A DNA stretch of 64,000 nt from Opeltia flavorubescens (lineage: Eukaryota; Ascomycota; Lecanoromycetes; Teloschistales; Teloschistaceae), in the NCBI GenBank assembly GCA_000442125.1, contig KE546985.1:372001-436000 (forward strand), given 5' to 3'. A model generated the notes under the pieces. The model made no database searches, was not told where the DNA came from, and saw only the letters and a list, made by a program, of their open reading frames with translations. The translations under genes and the position numbers were made by a program. Shown piece after piece: positions 15,561 to 27,399 of this stretch; position 1 is the stretch's first letter; each line of letters begins with the position of its first letter.

Positions 15561-16741
15561 TGGTACAAGAGATATACAACCACTTGATCCTACCCTCCGG
15601 TCATGTATCCGTAGCTGATACCCAAAATCATACCGCCGATGCCAGTCTAGTCACGATGTCAGCAATGGCGGAAAGCCCACAGTAGTCTGCGGGCTCACCC
15701 TATCTCTTTTCGTAGGTTGTAATGATCAGCCGCGGATGCTATATCCATCTAGTCGACAATGGATTATGGTGAATGAATCGTCAACGATATTGCCGTCGGC
15801 CAAGGGGCCACCATTCGTTCCGTGTCCACCGCTACGCCTGGTTAGATTGAAGTGATGCTTGAGAAAGGGGGCTGGTCGCGTCGGCAAACTCTTCCACTGT
15901 CGTAAGCTGGACCGAAGCGGGTTGTTCGGAGAAAGTGAGCGACTTTACCCTTGGATTAGGAGTCCAGAGATGAGTAAGCGCAGGCTCAGCGCAGAGCGAC
16001 AGACCTATAGATTAATTCTCTGCAGCCTCAGTCAACCTTTCAAGGCTCGCCTCATAACCTTCGGAGAGTAGGGTCAATACCGTCGTGTCCTTTTACTTAG
16101 CCGTTAGTTGATCGAAGAAGAGAGACGAGCTGTAATGTTCTGGATGTATCGAAGTGTGTCGATAGGGAGTAGTCGATCTGGTGACTGTCAGCTTTATCAC
16201 GATACTGGGTACATTTTATTACTGTCCTTCCCTTGTTTGTCACCTTTGTAGCGAAAGAGTCAGGAGATAAGGTTCTAATTCGGTAGTAATTCCAGCAAAG
16301 ATACCTGGCCTTACAAGTCACAGAGACGAGTTGGGTGAAGCAGGGCGTCTCGGTAGCCCCATCTGATCCGATCCATTCGTGCCACAACAAGTTGGTTGAA
16401 TTGTGATTTCCATGGCTGCTGTGTGACTAGGGTACCAGACTTTCGTTATTTGATTTGGAGAGCTTGCGAAACAAGTCGTTCTAACCAAATCCAACGTGAA
16501 ACTCAGTGAAAAGGTACCAAAAGCCTCTATGAATCCCAAACCAGATGCAAAGATGTTCAGCAGCTGAGAAGCTACGAAAATCGAAGGTAATCAAGACCGT
16601 TGCCAAGCCGGCTATACCCGAAACAGATCTCGTGGTAGAGTAACGACTTGACGACTTGAGCAGTCTTGGCATATCAGCAAAGCTCCAAATTTCGCTTTCT
16701 CCACAACGCAATCAGTCTTTCACAGTCTCGTGCTCATCTCA
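15561..16741. other. No supported gene; upstream region of the first nuclease-like gene
   Basis: Composition is normal, but only short overlapping frames occur on both strands, none with a recognisable motif. The last few hundred bases must contain the promoter and leader of the gene that starts at 16742. Pyrimidine-rich stretches precede the ATG, as is usual for fungal promoters, and no clear TATA box stands out. Confidence 0.5.
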
Positions 16742-18965
16742 ATGGCATTCCAAGAGAATCACCCGCCTAACCGGGAAGTTAGCTCTCAAATCTCCGTCGA
16801 GTCGCACATTAACTCACCCGAGGAGCATCCATCACATCTACCACAACGAACCCCATCTTTCACCCAGGCCACTCATCAAAGAGACAACGTCTCGCCAATC
16901 ATATCACCATCAATTGAGTCTTTCGACGATGTAGAATCGGTCAAATCAGATCCTTTTCAGCAAATTCAGCCTTTCCCCATCCAACCTTCACTCGACACTG
17001 ATTCCATCGTTGCCGAGGACTTTCATACCCCGCTGACATCATCTTCTATTCAGCAGCGGCGCGCCGTCCATCTTACGCTGCGTCTTCACAACTCAAGAAC
17101 ACTACCAAAGATTGCGACAGCTCACATTGGAAGTCCATCTGGGCTCGTGCCCACAGAGAGCCAAGACAGTCATCCAATCCATTGCACCTGTCACCAAAGA
17201 TCCACCGTCTCATCGGAACACATCGAGCCCTTGAGAGAGCCAATAACTCTCACTGATTCGACTTTTGTCTCAGACTCAGCCAACCTCGGATCAAGCGATC
17301 AACGAGCTGCAACTATTCAGCACGAGCAGTCCTCTTTGACATATCCTCCTACTTGCCTACTTCAAGATCGCTCACTCCAGTCATTTTCGCGAGAGAAGAG
17401 AGAGCGGTCCACCTCTTCATCATCTAACGAGTCCTGGGAAGATCCGCTGCTTTGCAGACCATCGGAGAAGCGCCTCCGTATCATTTCAACCGCAAGAGAC
17501 CAGCCTTGGGAGGATCCACTCCTGTGCAGTCCTCCAAGAACCCGATATCCTACTGTTACCACCCCTCAGCCACCCACCGAAAGTGAGGAAGACAAGCTTT
17601 CCGATACGTTTGAAGAAGAATCACCCACTGATTCCGAGACCAAGACAGCTGTAAGTGCAATCATCACTCCAATAAAAACCTCCGCTCATGCAAGCTTAGG
17701 GTAAACGTCACAAAGCCATCAACAGCCCAGCCCAAGGCAGCTTATCACCAGTCCCTGATTCGATGGAAACCAGCCACGACGAAGAGAAGGTTCCGACCGA
17801 TCCTGTTTGGGTGAGACAGAGCTTGGAGGCCTACAGAATGGTTCAAGACGACCAGAAGGCGTACCATCGATACCCTAAGCTTGACGAGCTAGTGAATAGG
17901 ATCCTTACGCGCAAGAGACATTCAGGCGTGACTGCAGAGGAGTATCAAGAGTTCAGGCTCACGCTGAGTGAGTATCGAGACTCAAATGAGGATACCATGG
18001 TGGACAATGTTCTACCCTTTTTGATTAAAGGCAGTCGGATGGTTCCGCCCAATCGTGCGCCCAAAGCAGAGGAACCAGAAGACGACGAGGACGGGTCTGA
18101 CAGTGAGGACTATGATGATGAGCGCGAAGATGACCAGTCCGACGATATCGAAAGCCTCATGCAACAGAATTTGGATACCCTCGCGAAGAAAGCCGACCTT
18201 GCGAAGGACGAGGTGTGGGTATCAGTCTCTTACCTCAGGAGTGGCGCGGTCAAAGTGTCCAACCGGGAGTATTGGAGGACCCCCCTCCCCCCTCGCTTTC
18301 CCGGTGTCAAAGGACTCGATCAAGACCTCTTGAAAGCTATGGCGAAGGAGGACAATCTCACAAACCCCAAGCCTGACCGCATTTTTGGGGTGTCGCGTTC
18401 AAAGTTCCGGTGGCCTGTCGCATTTCGGATTCCATCCAAAGTGCGTATCATAATGACAATTGTCCAACCTTGTTTCCATATTTACCTGATCCTCGAGGCG
18501 AAGTCCGCGGGTGGAGATATCAGAGAGGCACGCAACCAGGCGTGTAGAGCTGCTACCGCCGTGGTACTCTCAGAACGTGAATTACGAGCACTGCTGGGTG
18601 AAAAAGATGCAGTCGGCGCAGACCTACGAACCATTGTCTTCAGCGTCGTCTTGACGCCAGAAACAGTTGAAATCTGGGTCCACTGGGCCGAAGTTCCGCC
18701 CAAGCCCAAAAAGGGAGAGACACCCCGGCTCCCAATCTTCCATATGAACATGGTGCGCTCGGAGTCAATGAATAACCAATCCGGGATGGAGAAGATGCGC
18801 GCAAACCTACATAATGTCATCGATTGGGGCGTTGGGAAGAGATGGGATGATCTGCAGCCACTGCATGACAAAATCGTCGAATTTGCCCGCAAGGAGGATG
18901 AGCAACTTGCAAAGGGCAAGGGCAAGAATACAAAGATCCAGAAGCAGAAAAAGGCTGGAAAATAA
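16742..18965 (+). CDS. PD-(D/E)XK nuclease-like protein 1 (ExK motif intact)
   Basis: Two exons, 16742-17650 and 17700-18965, flank a 49-nt intron (GTAAGT donor, TTAG acceptor) and give 724 residues. The ATG at 16742 was chosen because the frame upstream opens only at a GTG. Residues 1 to about 420 are low-complexity and Ser/Pro/acid-rich, with WEDPLLC twice (about 232-238 and 256-262) and an acidic run near 427-455. The C-terminal domain shows KPD (P528, D529), ILEAK (E569, K571) and RNQACR (Q583). This is the PD...ExK...Q layout of the fungal PD-(D/E)XK nuclease-like family. It is followed by HNVIDWG and a Lys-rich tail that could be a nuclear signal. A metal-dependent nuclease fold is inferred from the motifs; the substrate is unknown. 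It is first of three same-strand genes with this type of domain. Confidence 0.85.
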
Positions 18966-19827
18966 TCATCATCAGGTCTTTTCGACTTTGATCATCAACA
19001 GTCAATGCCTGACTTTCACTGAGACTTTTTTTCCACAGGGTATTTGCAGTTGATTTGTATCAGGGAGTGGTACTGCACCATTCTTGTGGCTAATAAATTT
19101 TGTACAACATGAGTCACTATTTCTTCTGACTCCGTAGTAATGCAATAGCAGTTGAAAGCAGATTGAAAGTTCGCATCTGAATTTCTGTCGATAATTGCCA
19201 ATGAGTACGATTAGAAGGTTTCAAAGGAATCCATCCACCAGCTTAGATGCTGATCTCCACAGGCAGTCCTCATACGGCGGGGTCAAAATGGAGTCGCAAC
19301 GCTGTTAAAAGAGTCCTCGATCGACTGTTAGTCCTGAAGGCATACTCGAAATAAACCACTTGCAAGCCACCCTACCTGTAAAACATGCTGAGATGATCAG
19401 CGAGGATTACTATAAAAGATATCAAGTCTGTCCTCAAAAACTTCAAAAAGAGCTACAGTCTTAGCAATCTAACTCCAAGGAGTATAACTATCATGCCAAG
19501 ACCCTTAGCCTGTTTCGCAGGTGGGTTATATAGAGTATTGAAGGCCTCGAGTCCCTAGGAGATGCTGGGTATTCGATAATCTTCAGGAGCTGATCAATTG
19601 TGGTGACTCTACTTTGGAATCTACTTTTCTGCACCGAGTTGCCCTAAACCCTACGAGAATAAGATTTAGCTGTCCTTGGTATCTTGCCACTGACCTGATA
19701 AGAAAGAGGTCGATGGCGTTCGTTTCATGATTAGAAGAAGTCGTCTTTACTGTATCGTGAAAAGCCTAAAGCCGAGATTTACGTAGGCCTTGCAGCGTGA
19801 TAATCCACTCATCATCATTCACATCAT
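18966..19827. other. Intergenic spacer between nuclease-like genes 1 and 2
   Basis: An 862-bp spacer without a supported gene. It should hold the terminator of the gene ending at 18965 and the promoter of the gene starting at 19828. Small frames on both strands show no motif. Confidence 0.6.
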
Positions 19828-21380
19828 ATGGCTTCGACGTCCGATTCACTGCTAACCTCATCTCCGCCCTCGTCCTTGGATACACACTCTCCTTGTCCAG
19901 CATCCTCCTCTGAAGAGTTGTCGTCTTCCACATCATTAGGTGACGGGTCGATTCCTTGGTCATTATCACGTCCAGAGCTATCTAGCTCTCCATCCTCCAA
20001 TCGTATCCCCTCACCCATTTACTCATCGACGCTCACCGTACATAACCCTCATTCTGCCAAGGATGTCGCCGTTCAATCTACTGGAATCGTGCCTTCGTGC
20101 GCGTCCGCCGGTCGTGGGATCATCTCATTGGCGCCGCCGTCGCTCTCCATTTTTCGAAGATCTGACGTCACGAAGAAGCAAACCCCCTCATACGCAAAGC
20201 GGAAAACTCAGCATACTATCTCTATTATCAACGCAACCTACCGTGTCTGCCAAGGCAGAAGGCCCAATCTCGAGTCCGGGTACAGTATACCCCGGGTCTT
20301 CAATGGTTTATACCCTGACTGATCTTGTAAAAGCGTCCAACCATATCGAGTCTACAAACTCACTGACGACAAGTTTCTTGTGCCTGCAACACCTGATGAT
20401 TTCCATCATGTAGCAGCACTCCAAGCCAAGACTGAAGCGCGTCACGCCACCGTCCGTCTGTCTCGGAAAGATCGCCTCCCACGCCAGCAAAGACGCACGT
20501 CTTGCATTGTGGTCACCATGCCGAGACCTGTTCACGAAATCTTGAAGGGGGTTGATCGCCTTCTGTTGGAAATATTGCGGGCCAAGGACTGGTCATACGA
20601 TGGAAACAGATTGGATATCTTTGACGCCGGGAGCCCGAGTAAGCTCTTGGAGACCCTATCCTGTCGTGAATCCGACTGACTTTGGCAACAGATTTCAAGC
20701 TGAAATTTGGCGAAGCTTCAACCATGCTGTCCTGCGAAGTATCACCAGATTCATGTCTTCAAGTCGACGGCGCTCCCCTTCCTTTCCTGGTGATAGAAGT
20801 CGCCCACTGGGAGACCGACCAGCATGTCGCTGATAAAATCACCAAGTGGACGCAGGGAAGCAAAAAACACGTCAGAATTATCATCTACCTCTGTGTTCGA
20901 GACGCCCCAGGTACCCAGGAAGGCTTCCGTATCCTCGCAACGGTTGTGAAGCCTATGGTGCGCTCTCGCCCGACTCCGGAGAACCCTTCAAATTTTGTCA
21001 TGGAGGAAAACTTCGTCGTGAACCTTGCCGAAATCTGGCCTACACAGTCGGAAACAAGCTTCAGGATCTATTTGGATGACGTGCTCCCAAAGTACTGGCC
21101 ACGAACCAGTGGAGCGCGGTCATTCGTAACCATCAATCTCTCGGTGTTCTATGAGAGGGCTGAACGAGCAGCGAAACAAGTGACAAAGCAGGCGGAGCAG
21201 CGTGCCAGTGAGGGCGGGTCAAGCCCCTACGATCCGAACCAGGAGGCTTCCCCGCGGCCCGCGCCCTCAGTCCAGGCGATCTCGGATAACGGCAGCGAGG
21301 TTGATAGCAAGGAGCGCGATGGCGATTACGAACCTGATGACTCCGGAAATGACTCACCGTATGAGATGATTGATAGATAA
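19828..21380 (+). CDS. Uma2-type PD-(D/E)XK nuclease-like protein 2 (degenerate motif)
   Basis: The proposed exons 19828-20279, 20334-20638 and 20692-21380 keep one frame and give about 481 residues. Intron 2 (20639-20691, GTAAGC donor, CTGAC branch, CAG acceptor) is well supported. Intron 1 (20280-20333, GTACAG donor) is tentative, and so is the reading of exon 1. The first 150 residues are Ser/Pro-rich. A conserved-looking block starts at YRVYKLTDDKFLVPATPDD. The core reads SPD (P271, D272), then VIEVA (E288), the SPD...(I/V)E spacing of fungal Uma2-like endonuclease folds. The position of the ExK lysine is Ala290, so catalysis may be lost or use another residue. The C-terminal 60 residues are acidic and disordered. 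It lacks the DWG motif shared by its two neighbours. Function unknown. Confidence 0.7.
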
Positions 21381-21851
21381 AGAATAGCGTCCTTCCTCTT
21401 AGATCTATTGCATGACACGTATTAGGGTAGGCAACTCCGATCACTGCAATGCCGCTCTTGAATGAGTCGATAATAGCGGCAATGGCTCCTAGGTTTCAAT
21501 AAATATGCCTAGTTGCTAATGTGTCTGAGTGCTTCCTTTTCCTAATTGATCGCTGTGATTACCAATCTGGTAGTAGACGGCATTCATTTATCTTTATCAT
21601 AAAGTGGTTGTGGACGGGAGAACGACCCTAAGATTGGCCCCCAGGAAACTCAAAACAAGGAGTGCGGAAATGTCCAAGTCGGATACTTAACCTCATACTT
21701 GATCGATCATGAGCTTGACCATGTGCAGGGCCTAGGCTTCTTAGTGTTGATTGGGCCTTATCTAGGGGTGTCCTCGTGAATAAGATTTCCATAAACTATA
21801 TTACATCATCCATCCTGGTTTCAAGCTGATGTTCCGGCAGGAAGATAATGC
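21381..21851. other. Intergenic spacer, nothing recognised
   Basis: A 471-bp stretch after the second nuclease-like gene. It has normal composition, no supported frame and no obvious repeat. It presumably includes that gene's terminator. Confidence 0.55.
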
Positions 21852-22790
21852 ATGGCAATGCCGTATCTTCCCGGCTTTCTAGCACTTCCTGCCGTGAAGC
21901 TTGTCCACCGTCTAATCGAATCGGCAATCCATAATCAAGCAGTAAAAGCTGTTACCTCTACTAGTACGCCCTTTGGAAAGCTGCATCGCACACAAAATTC
22001 ATCTTCATCCAATCAAGAAACCGCAGCTGTTGCTTCCCCGGCAGGTAGATCTAGCGAATCGTTTGACAGCTGATACGGCAAGCCAGAGCCAATACCATCG
22101 TGTAATAGAGTCGCCAAACGAGCTCGTAATCCAAAGCCTGCAATCTAAGCTCAGGCTAGAACACAACACGGTCGTCGCTCTAACCTCTGGGTTAGCGAGA
22201 GCGAAACGAAGAGCTTAGGGGATCAAGCAAAAGCCGAAGGCTAGAACACCGCCTTCCACCCGGCTCTCAAAAACATGCTCAAGACCACAATGGAGAATTG
22301 CAGCGGACGCTGGACTGGATGGTCGATGAACACGATTAGCGAGAGGAGATGACCGAGCTCGAGCGCGATCATGAGCGTTGGGAGCAGCGAGGCCTCCAGC
22401 TCCTCCACCAATATACCGAGGCGGCGGAATGGCTCGAGAGAACAAGGTGGGAGCTGGATGGGCATATGTATCGATTTGACCGAATGATGGGCACTGCGAT
22501 TACTGAGGGAAGAATTGTTGCCGAACGTCAAGCAGGTGGCGAGGTTTCAACGATGATGCCGACTGCCCTGCTACATCCACGACCTTGCTGGTGGATCTGC
22601 CCTACCGCCTTAAGTGAAAGTCTACCGGCCATCGAAGGAGGTGATCAAGAGCCCGTTATGCCAAGAAAGACGCTGAAATCGACTGGGCTCTTGTTGGGTC
22701 GAGTGTGGCGTGGCTGAAGATGCTCGTACCGAAAGTGCTTGGCCTCTATAGTAGACCGATGTGTGGAAAGATCGTGCTCCGAGCTTGTGG
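21852..22790 (+). pseudogene. Broken coiled-coil protein gene, family unknown
   Basis: Pieces of a helical, charged protein can be read in several frames along the plus strand. These are 21852 onward (MAMPYLPGFLALPAVKL), then a frame with NELVIQSLQSKLRLEHNTV ending at a TAG near 22216. Next comes a frame with LQRTLDWMVDEHD, a TAG, then REEMTELERDHERWEQRG, and finally YAKKDAEIDWALVG up to a TGA near 22790. One stop falls within an otherwise continuous helix, where CAG to TAG (a RIP-type CpA change) would explain it. Other breaks need frameshifts or unrecognised introns. Heptad-like Glu/Leu/Arg spacing suggests a coiled coil; the family was not recognised. It sits between the second and third nuclease-like genes. 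The next 310 bases hold no gene. Confidence 0.4.
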
Positions 22791-23101
22791 TTGAAGGATT
22801 TGAGGTGGGGAAGGGAAAGGATTAGCGGCTGTCATCATCTTAGCAGTGTTGAAGGGTCTGCACAAATCACTTGCACAGGGCATTGCTTGGCGTTCATAAA
22901 TTTTATGTAAGGTCTGCTTCTGGTGATCTCATTGTTCAAAGTTGCAGGTCGAGCATATCGAGTTCAAGCTATTTCTCGAAGACTGTTGTAATCCTGCTCA
23001 GGAGATGATGTGGGTACGTAATTTTATGACCATCTAGATAATCAGCTCTAAGCATCCCTAATGCTTTTGAGAGCCACTAAAAGCCCATTCAGTCTTCATT
23101 C

Positions 23102-24550
23102 ATGACTTCAGATACATCACTGAAGCGGCAGCGGTCCAGCTCTTCACACATCACTCAACCAATTACCCCTCTTCACCCTGCCTCTACCTCTGACCTTCAT
23201 GATGCCGCGCCATCTTCGGAAACCAATCTGAAGCTAATCAACCCCGAACGACTGTCACCTAAGCCAGACGGTCACATCGCCAGCGAGCCGTCAGATTCTT
23301 CCTCGCCTGATTCCTACACTCACTTATCCTTTCACGGAAGCCAGCCAACATCTGCCTCACCGCTGACTCGCGCCAATCTCAACCTGTTCTCGCAAGGCCT
23401 AGCGCCCTCACTGTGTCATCAAAGCCCATCTGACTCCGAGGCAGAAACGATGCCTCCAAAATCTTCATCCTCCTCTGCCATTGACCCCACTACTGTTTGG
23501 AAGAATCTGAATCGCAACCATATCTACAATGAACTCCCGCGTGGTAGAGCTCTAGGCCAGAACCTCATCAACAAGGCGAATGGAATCATCAACAACTTCC
23601 GCAAGAGTGCCATGACTGAGGGCGAGCAGGAAGAAGTCATGCAAGCAATCAAAACGAACAAGTTCAAGAATGAAACGACCATGATCATCGAAGTATGGCA
23701 AGTTTTGCTGAACAAGAGCCGAACGAAGAGACCAGATCTAGAGGATGAGGAGTGGATCCTGACCGCATGGAAGAAGGATGGGCTGGCAAGAGCGTGGCAG
23801 TTGCAATTCAACGCAAAAGCTATCCCTCAACTTGATCCGGATGGCCCAGAGTGGCAGGAATGGCAGAATATTCCACGAGTGACGACTCCCTACCCAGATA
23901 TTCTCTACGGGTACGAAGATTTTGCGTTGCCCCAAGCAGTTCTCGAAGTCTTGCAGGATTTGGAAATTGCCCTGGTCAAAGCGATGCACCTCCCATGGTT
24001 TTCGGTTGATGCGAAGGGTGTACTGAAGCCCATCGAAGAAGCTGAGACGCAGTGTGCTCGCGCTGGAGTTTCCATGGTCCAGCACCTGCTGGACTTCTTT
24101 GCCTTTATTATGCAGCAGATCGCCGCAGCTGACAAGCAACACGCCGCCAAAGGATCAAACCCAACTTTCCCCAATGCTGCTACGACTGGTCAACCCACCA
24201 TCACCACTCCCTTCACCCCATACGTCGACGAATTCGCCATAGCCTTTACTTTGGCACTCGTGCCGAGCAAGGCTCACCTCTTCGTGCACTTTGCAGAACG
24301 ACACACGGCTACTCAAACTCACTACCACATGCACGATCTTGGCAGCTACGACTTCAAGAAGGTCGACGATTTGTCACTGCTTCGAAAGCATATTAACAAT
24401 ATCCTGGATTGGGGTCTACGTGAGCGCGTGCAAGAGCTTGAAACGCAATGTGAGTCGCTCATTGATTCGGTCCATCAAGCGAAGAAGAGAAAGCTCGATG
24501 AGGCGGAGAAGGATAAGGAGGCGAAGAAGGGCAAGGAGGCGAAGAAGTAA
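23102..24550 (+). CDS. PD-(D/E)XK nuclease-like protein 3 (DxK motif)
   Basis: A single exon of 482 residues from an ATG at 23102. Residues 1 to about 125 are Ser/Pro/Thr-rich and probably disordered. A helical region follows (about 130-240). The nuclease-like core shows PYPDILYG (P265, D266), SVDAK (D303, K305) and EAETQCARAG (Q317), matching PD...(D/E)xK...Q. The region 374-400 reads as an amphipathic strand pair, followed by NNILDWG (about 432-438), which parallels HNVIDWG in the gene at 16742-18965. The C-terminus is KKRKLDE plus repeated EAKK, a likely nuclear localisation signal and charged helix. The two proteins look like distant relatives; both probably belong to the fungal PD-(D/E)XK nuclease-like expansion. 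Enzyme activity is not shown. No intron is needed, unlike its neighbours. Confidence 0.8.
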   Translation: MTSDTSLKRQRSSSSHITQPITPLHPASTSDLHDAAPSSETNLKLINPERLSPKPDGHIASEPSDSSSPDSYTHLSFHGSQPTSASPLTRANLNLFSQGLAPSLCHQSPSDSEAETMPPKSSSSSAIDPTTVWKNLNRNHIYNELPRGRALGQNLINKANGIINNFRKSAMTEGEQEEVMQAIKTNKFKNETTMIIEVWQVLLNKSRTKRPDLEDEEWILTAWKKDGLARAWQLQFNAKAIPQLDPDGPEWQEWQNIPRVTTPYPDILYGYEDFALPQAVLEVLQDLEIALVKAMHLPWFSVDAKGVLKPIEEAETQCARAGVSMVQHLLDFFAFIMQQIAAADKQHAAKGSNPTFPNAATTGQPTITTPFTPYVDEFAIAFTLALVPSKAHLFVHFAERHTATQTHYHMHDLGSYDFKKVDDLSLLRKHINNILDWGLRERVQELETQCESLIDSVHQAKKRKLDEAEKDKEAKKGKEAKK

Positions 24551-26085
24551 AGCCAACGGGATCATGCAGAGGAGATGGAATGGAAGTTGGTAGCTTAAGA
24601 GGCAATGAATTGAGAGTTTGCCCTACTTGCAACGCTTGTGCTGGGTGTATCACGGTCTGATCCTTCCGCTCCTGCAGCCCGCTTTCCTCTACCATGCTTC
24701 CTCGTCCAGCCGTAAAGGAGATTCCCTCCGCCTGCTATCCCCTGCGATAGCCTCAAACCCCTTCCCTGTCTTATCATGCCTCTGACTGTTCTTACTGTGC
24801 TCTCGACCCATATCCAGACCTGTTACCTTCTCTTGACGCGGCTCTGACTGACTCGATTGTGAAGACTAACCCCTAGACGTCCGCAGTGGCAAGCTAATAG
24901 GAGTCAGACAAGCATAACGACTGAACCATTGGTCTATCTATACTGTGGCATCCCCCACAGCCAACTATTTCCCTTAGAGCTTCCTTACCGACCTTGCGAA
25001 ACCTCTTCTTCTCCCTTCGTAGTACATCGATGCCAGCGCCCGTCTTTCGGTCCAACATCGGCGGCCTAGGCTTCGGTGCTTTCCATACCTCCTCTGATAG
25101 ACGAGCCCGTGTCCGCTCCGGCGCCGGATTATTGCCGGGCCCATATTCATGCCTTCAGAGTCATTATTCGAATGACGTGTACAGTCGCAAACTCGGAGCC
25201 GAGTTTATCGTCGGTATGGTCTTGGTCTATGAGCTGGGAGAATGCTTGCGAGGGGCGAGGAGAAGAGTAGCGCGAGAGGAATAGGAGAAGGAGGAGTAGT
25301 GCGCATTTCCTGCGCCATCGATGTGTCGCCCTCCTCTTAGATTTCGGCCAGCGGACAGATGAGGCTTTGTGGAGGCTTCCGCTCCGGGGCAACCGCCTTG
25401 ACCGCCTTGACAGCAGCGTTGGTCAGAGATATGGCGCCAGTCTAGGCTCGCTGATAGGCAGTCGAATGGAACTGCTTGAAGGAGTCAGCACATAGTGATT
25501 AGTCGGGGCTAGAGTCATACAACTCTCTGGCTTGTCGCGAGTATTACTGTGCTTGAGTAGCACCATAGCTCCTTCCCGCCAGGTTCTGTACATGATAATA
25601 AAAAAATCGATGTATGCATCAAGTTATGCTATTTCCCTTTGCACCTTCCTTCTTTGCCCTCCGATATAAATGGCCAGTCGAGGCGACAGGATGAACAATG
25701 TAATAATACTCTGCGGTATAGGGGAGATTTTTCTACCAGAGGAAAATATAATAAGTGTTGATTTATTTACCTTGAAGTTCTCATTTATCAGACCTCGGAA
25801 ACAATAATTTCGTGATTGCCCATTTATTCCCACGTACGATCATTTGCTCAGGCTATTAACACTATATTCCACTATCGCCATGTTCCTTGAACATGGAAGG
25901 CATGTATATATGAGACGCACACTGCGTGCCGGCTACTCGCAACGCTCATTCTGCACCCGATCTATATAAATCTCCATAACCTCCACGAATCCACACGGGA
26001 AGAGAAATCAAGCTGCGCCGACTCCGACTACCTCGGCTCCCCTCGTCCCTCGAGCGAGTTAGACGAGGGGCCTAACTTAATGCCG
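24551..26085. other. No supported gene; right edge of island 1
   Basis: About 1.5 kb of normal-composition DNA after the third nuclease-like gene. Frames of 60-100 codons occur on both strands (for example around 24994-25284) but show no motif, mutual overlap is heavy and none has a convincing start context. A perfect 8-bp inverted repeat with a 3-base loop lies at 25878-25896. AT content rises from about 25.6 kb. Confidence 0.55.
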
Positions 26086-27399
26086 TTTCGCGAAAGATTA
26101 GCCATTATAACCTTATACCTACGTAAAAAGGGCGCGCGCTCCGATATTTATTAATATTAGGAGAAAGAAAAGGCTTGATAGAATATGCTCTTAAATAATA
26201 GTAGAGCGTTAGATAGCAGCGAAATTGAAAAGCGGAGCTATCTGAGGGGCAAGGAAAATAAAAAGTAGTATTCGATATCCTTAAATAGCTAGAAGTTTTA
26301 AATCAATTGAACCCCCTTTAATATTTAAAACCAAAATATTCTTTATTAATTGAATATACTACAGTTATATTACGTCTCGAGGGATAAATAGCACGTATTA
26401 TTTAAGTTGTATACAATTATTTTATAAAATATAATAATATTTATTAAAAATAATATTTATAATATATATCGGGTATTAAATTAGATATATATTATTTAAT
26501 ATTTATCGCGATAAAAAATAAAATTATTATTTCTCGTTATTAATATTTAAAAGAATAATTTCGAGAATAATTATTAAATATATTTATATAAATAATAATC
26601 GCGATAAATATTAATTAATAAATAATATATAGATTACTAAATATTTAAATATTAATCGAAAAAATATAATATTTTTATTATAAATAATATTATAAAAATA
26701 TACTAGAAATTATTAAAACCTAAAATATATATATATCTATTTTTTTATTATAAAAAATTTTTTATTATTTATAATACGATTTTATTTTATAAAATTCTAT
26801 AAATAAAATATTCAATTATTTTATTTTATTTTTACTAAATAAAATTAGTATATTAATAATAATATAATTTTCGAATTAATATCGCGATAATAATATAGCG
26901 TTTTTTAATTAAAAAGATTTATAAAAGAATATAGTATAGAAAAAAATATATAATAAAATAAAATAATTAGATATATATATAATCGATTTTAAAAGTAAAA
27001 TTTATATATAAAATTATTAAAATAAAATATTTTTTGTATAATTAATAGATATAATTTAATTAAATTCTTGAATTTTTATTTAAAATATTATTAGATTATT
27101 TTAATATAGATTTTTTCTATAAATATAAAATTTATAATAATTTAATATTAATTTTTTTTTATAAATACTAGAATTAAACGGATTTTTTTTTTATTTATAG
27201 TAAAAAAACCTATTAAATAATAATTTTTTATACTATTTTAGCGATATATTATATTTTAAAAATTTTTATTATTAATAAAATACTTATATAAAATATATTA
27301 TAATTCGAAATATTTTTAATATAATATATATATTACGAGGTTAAAAAAATTGATTTAAAAAATATATAGATTTAAACTATTAAAATAATTAATATACAA

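Noticed and set aside
16481-16711. Minus-strand frame just upstream of the first nuclease-like gene, with a hydrophobic VSGIAGLATVLITF run
   Set aside because: Briefly resembles the N-terminus of HeLo/STAND-type proteins, but too short, no continuation and no splice pattern found.
24994-25284. 96-codon plus-strand frame
   Set aside because: Competing frames on both strands of similar length, no conserved motif and no splice partners.
25878-25896. Perfect 8-bp inverted repeat CCATGTTC-CTT-GAACATGG
   Set aside because: Isolated, not near a called gene and short enough to occur by chance.
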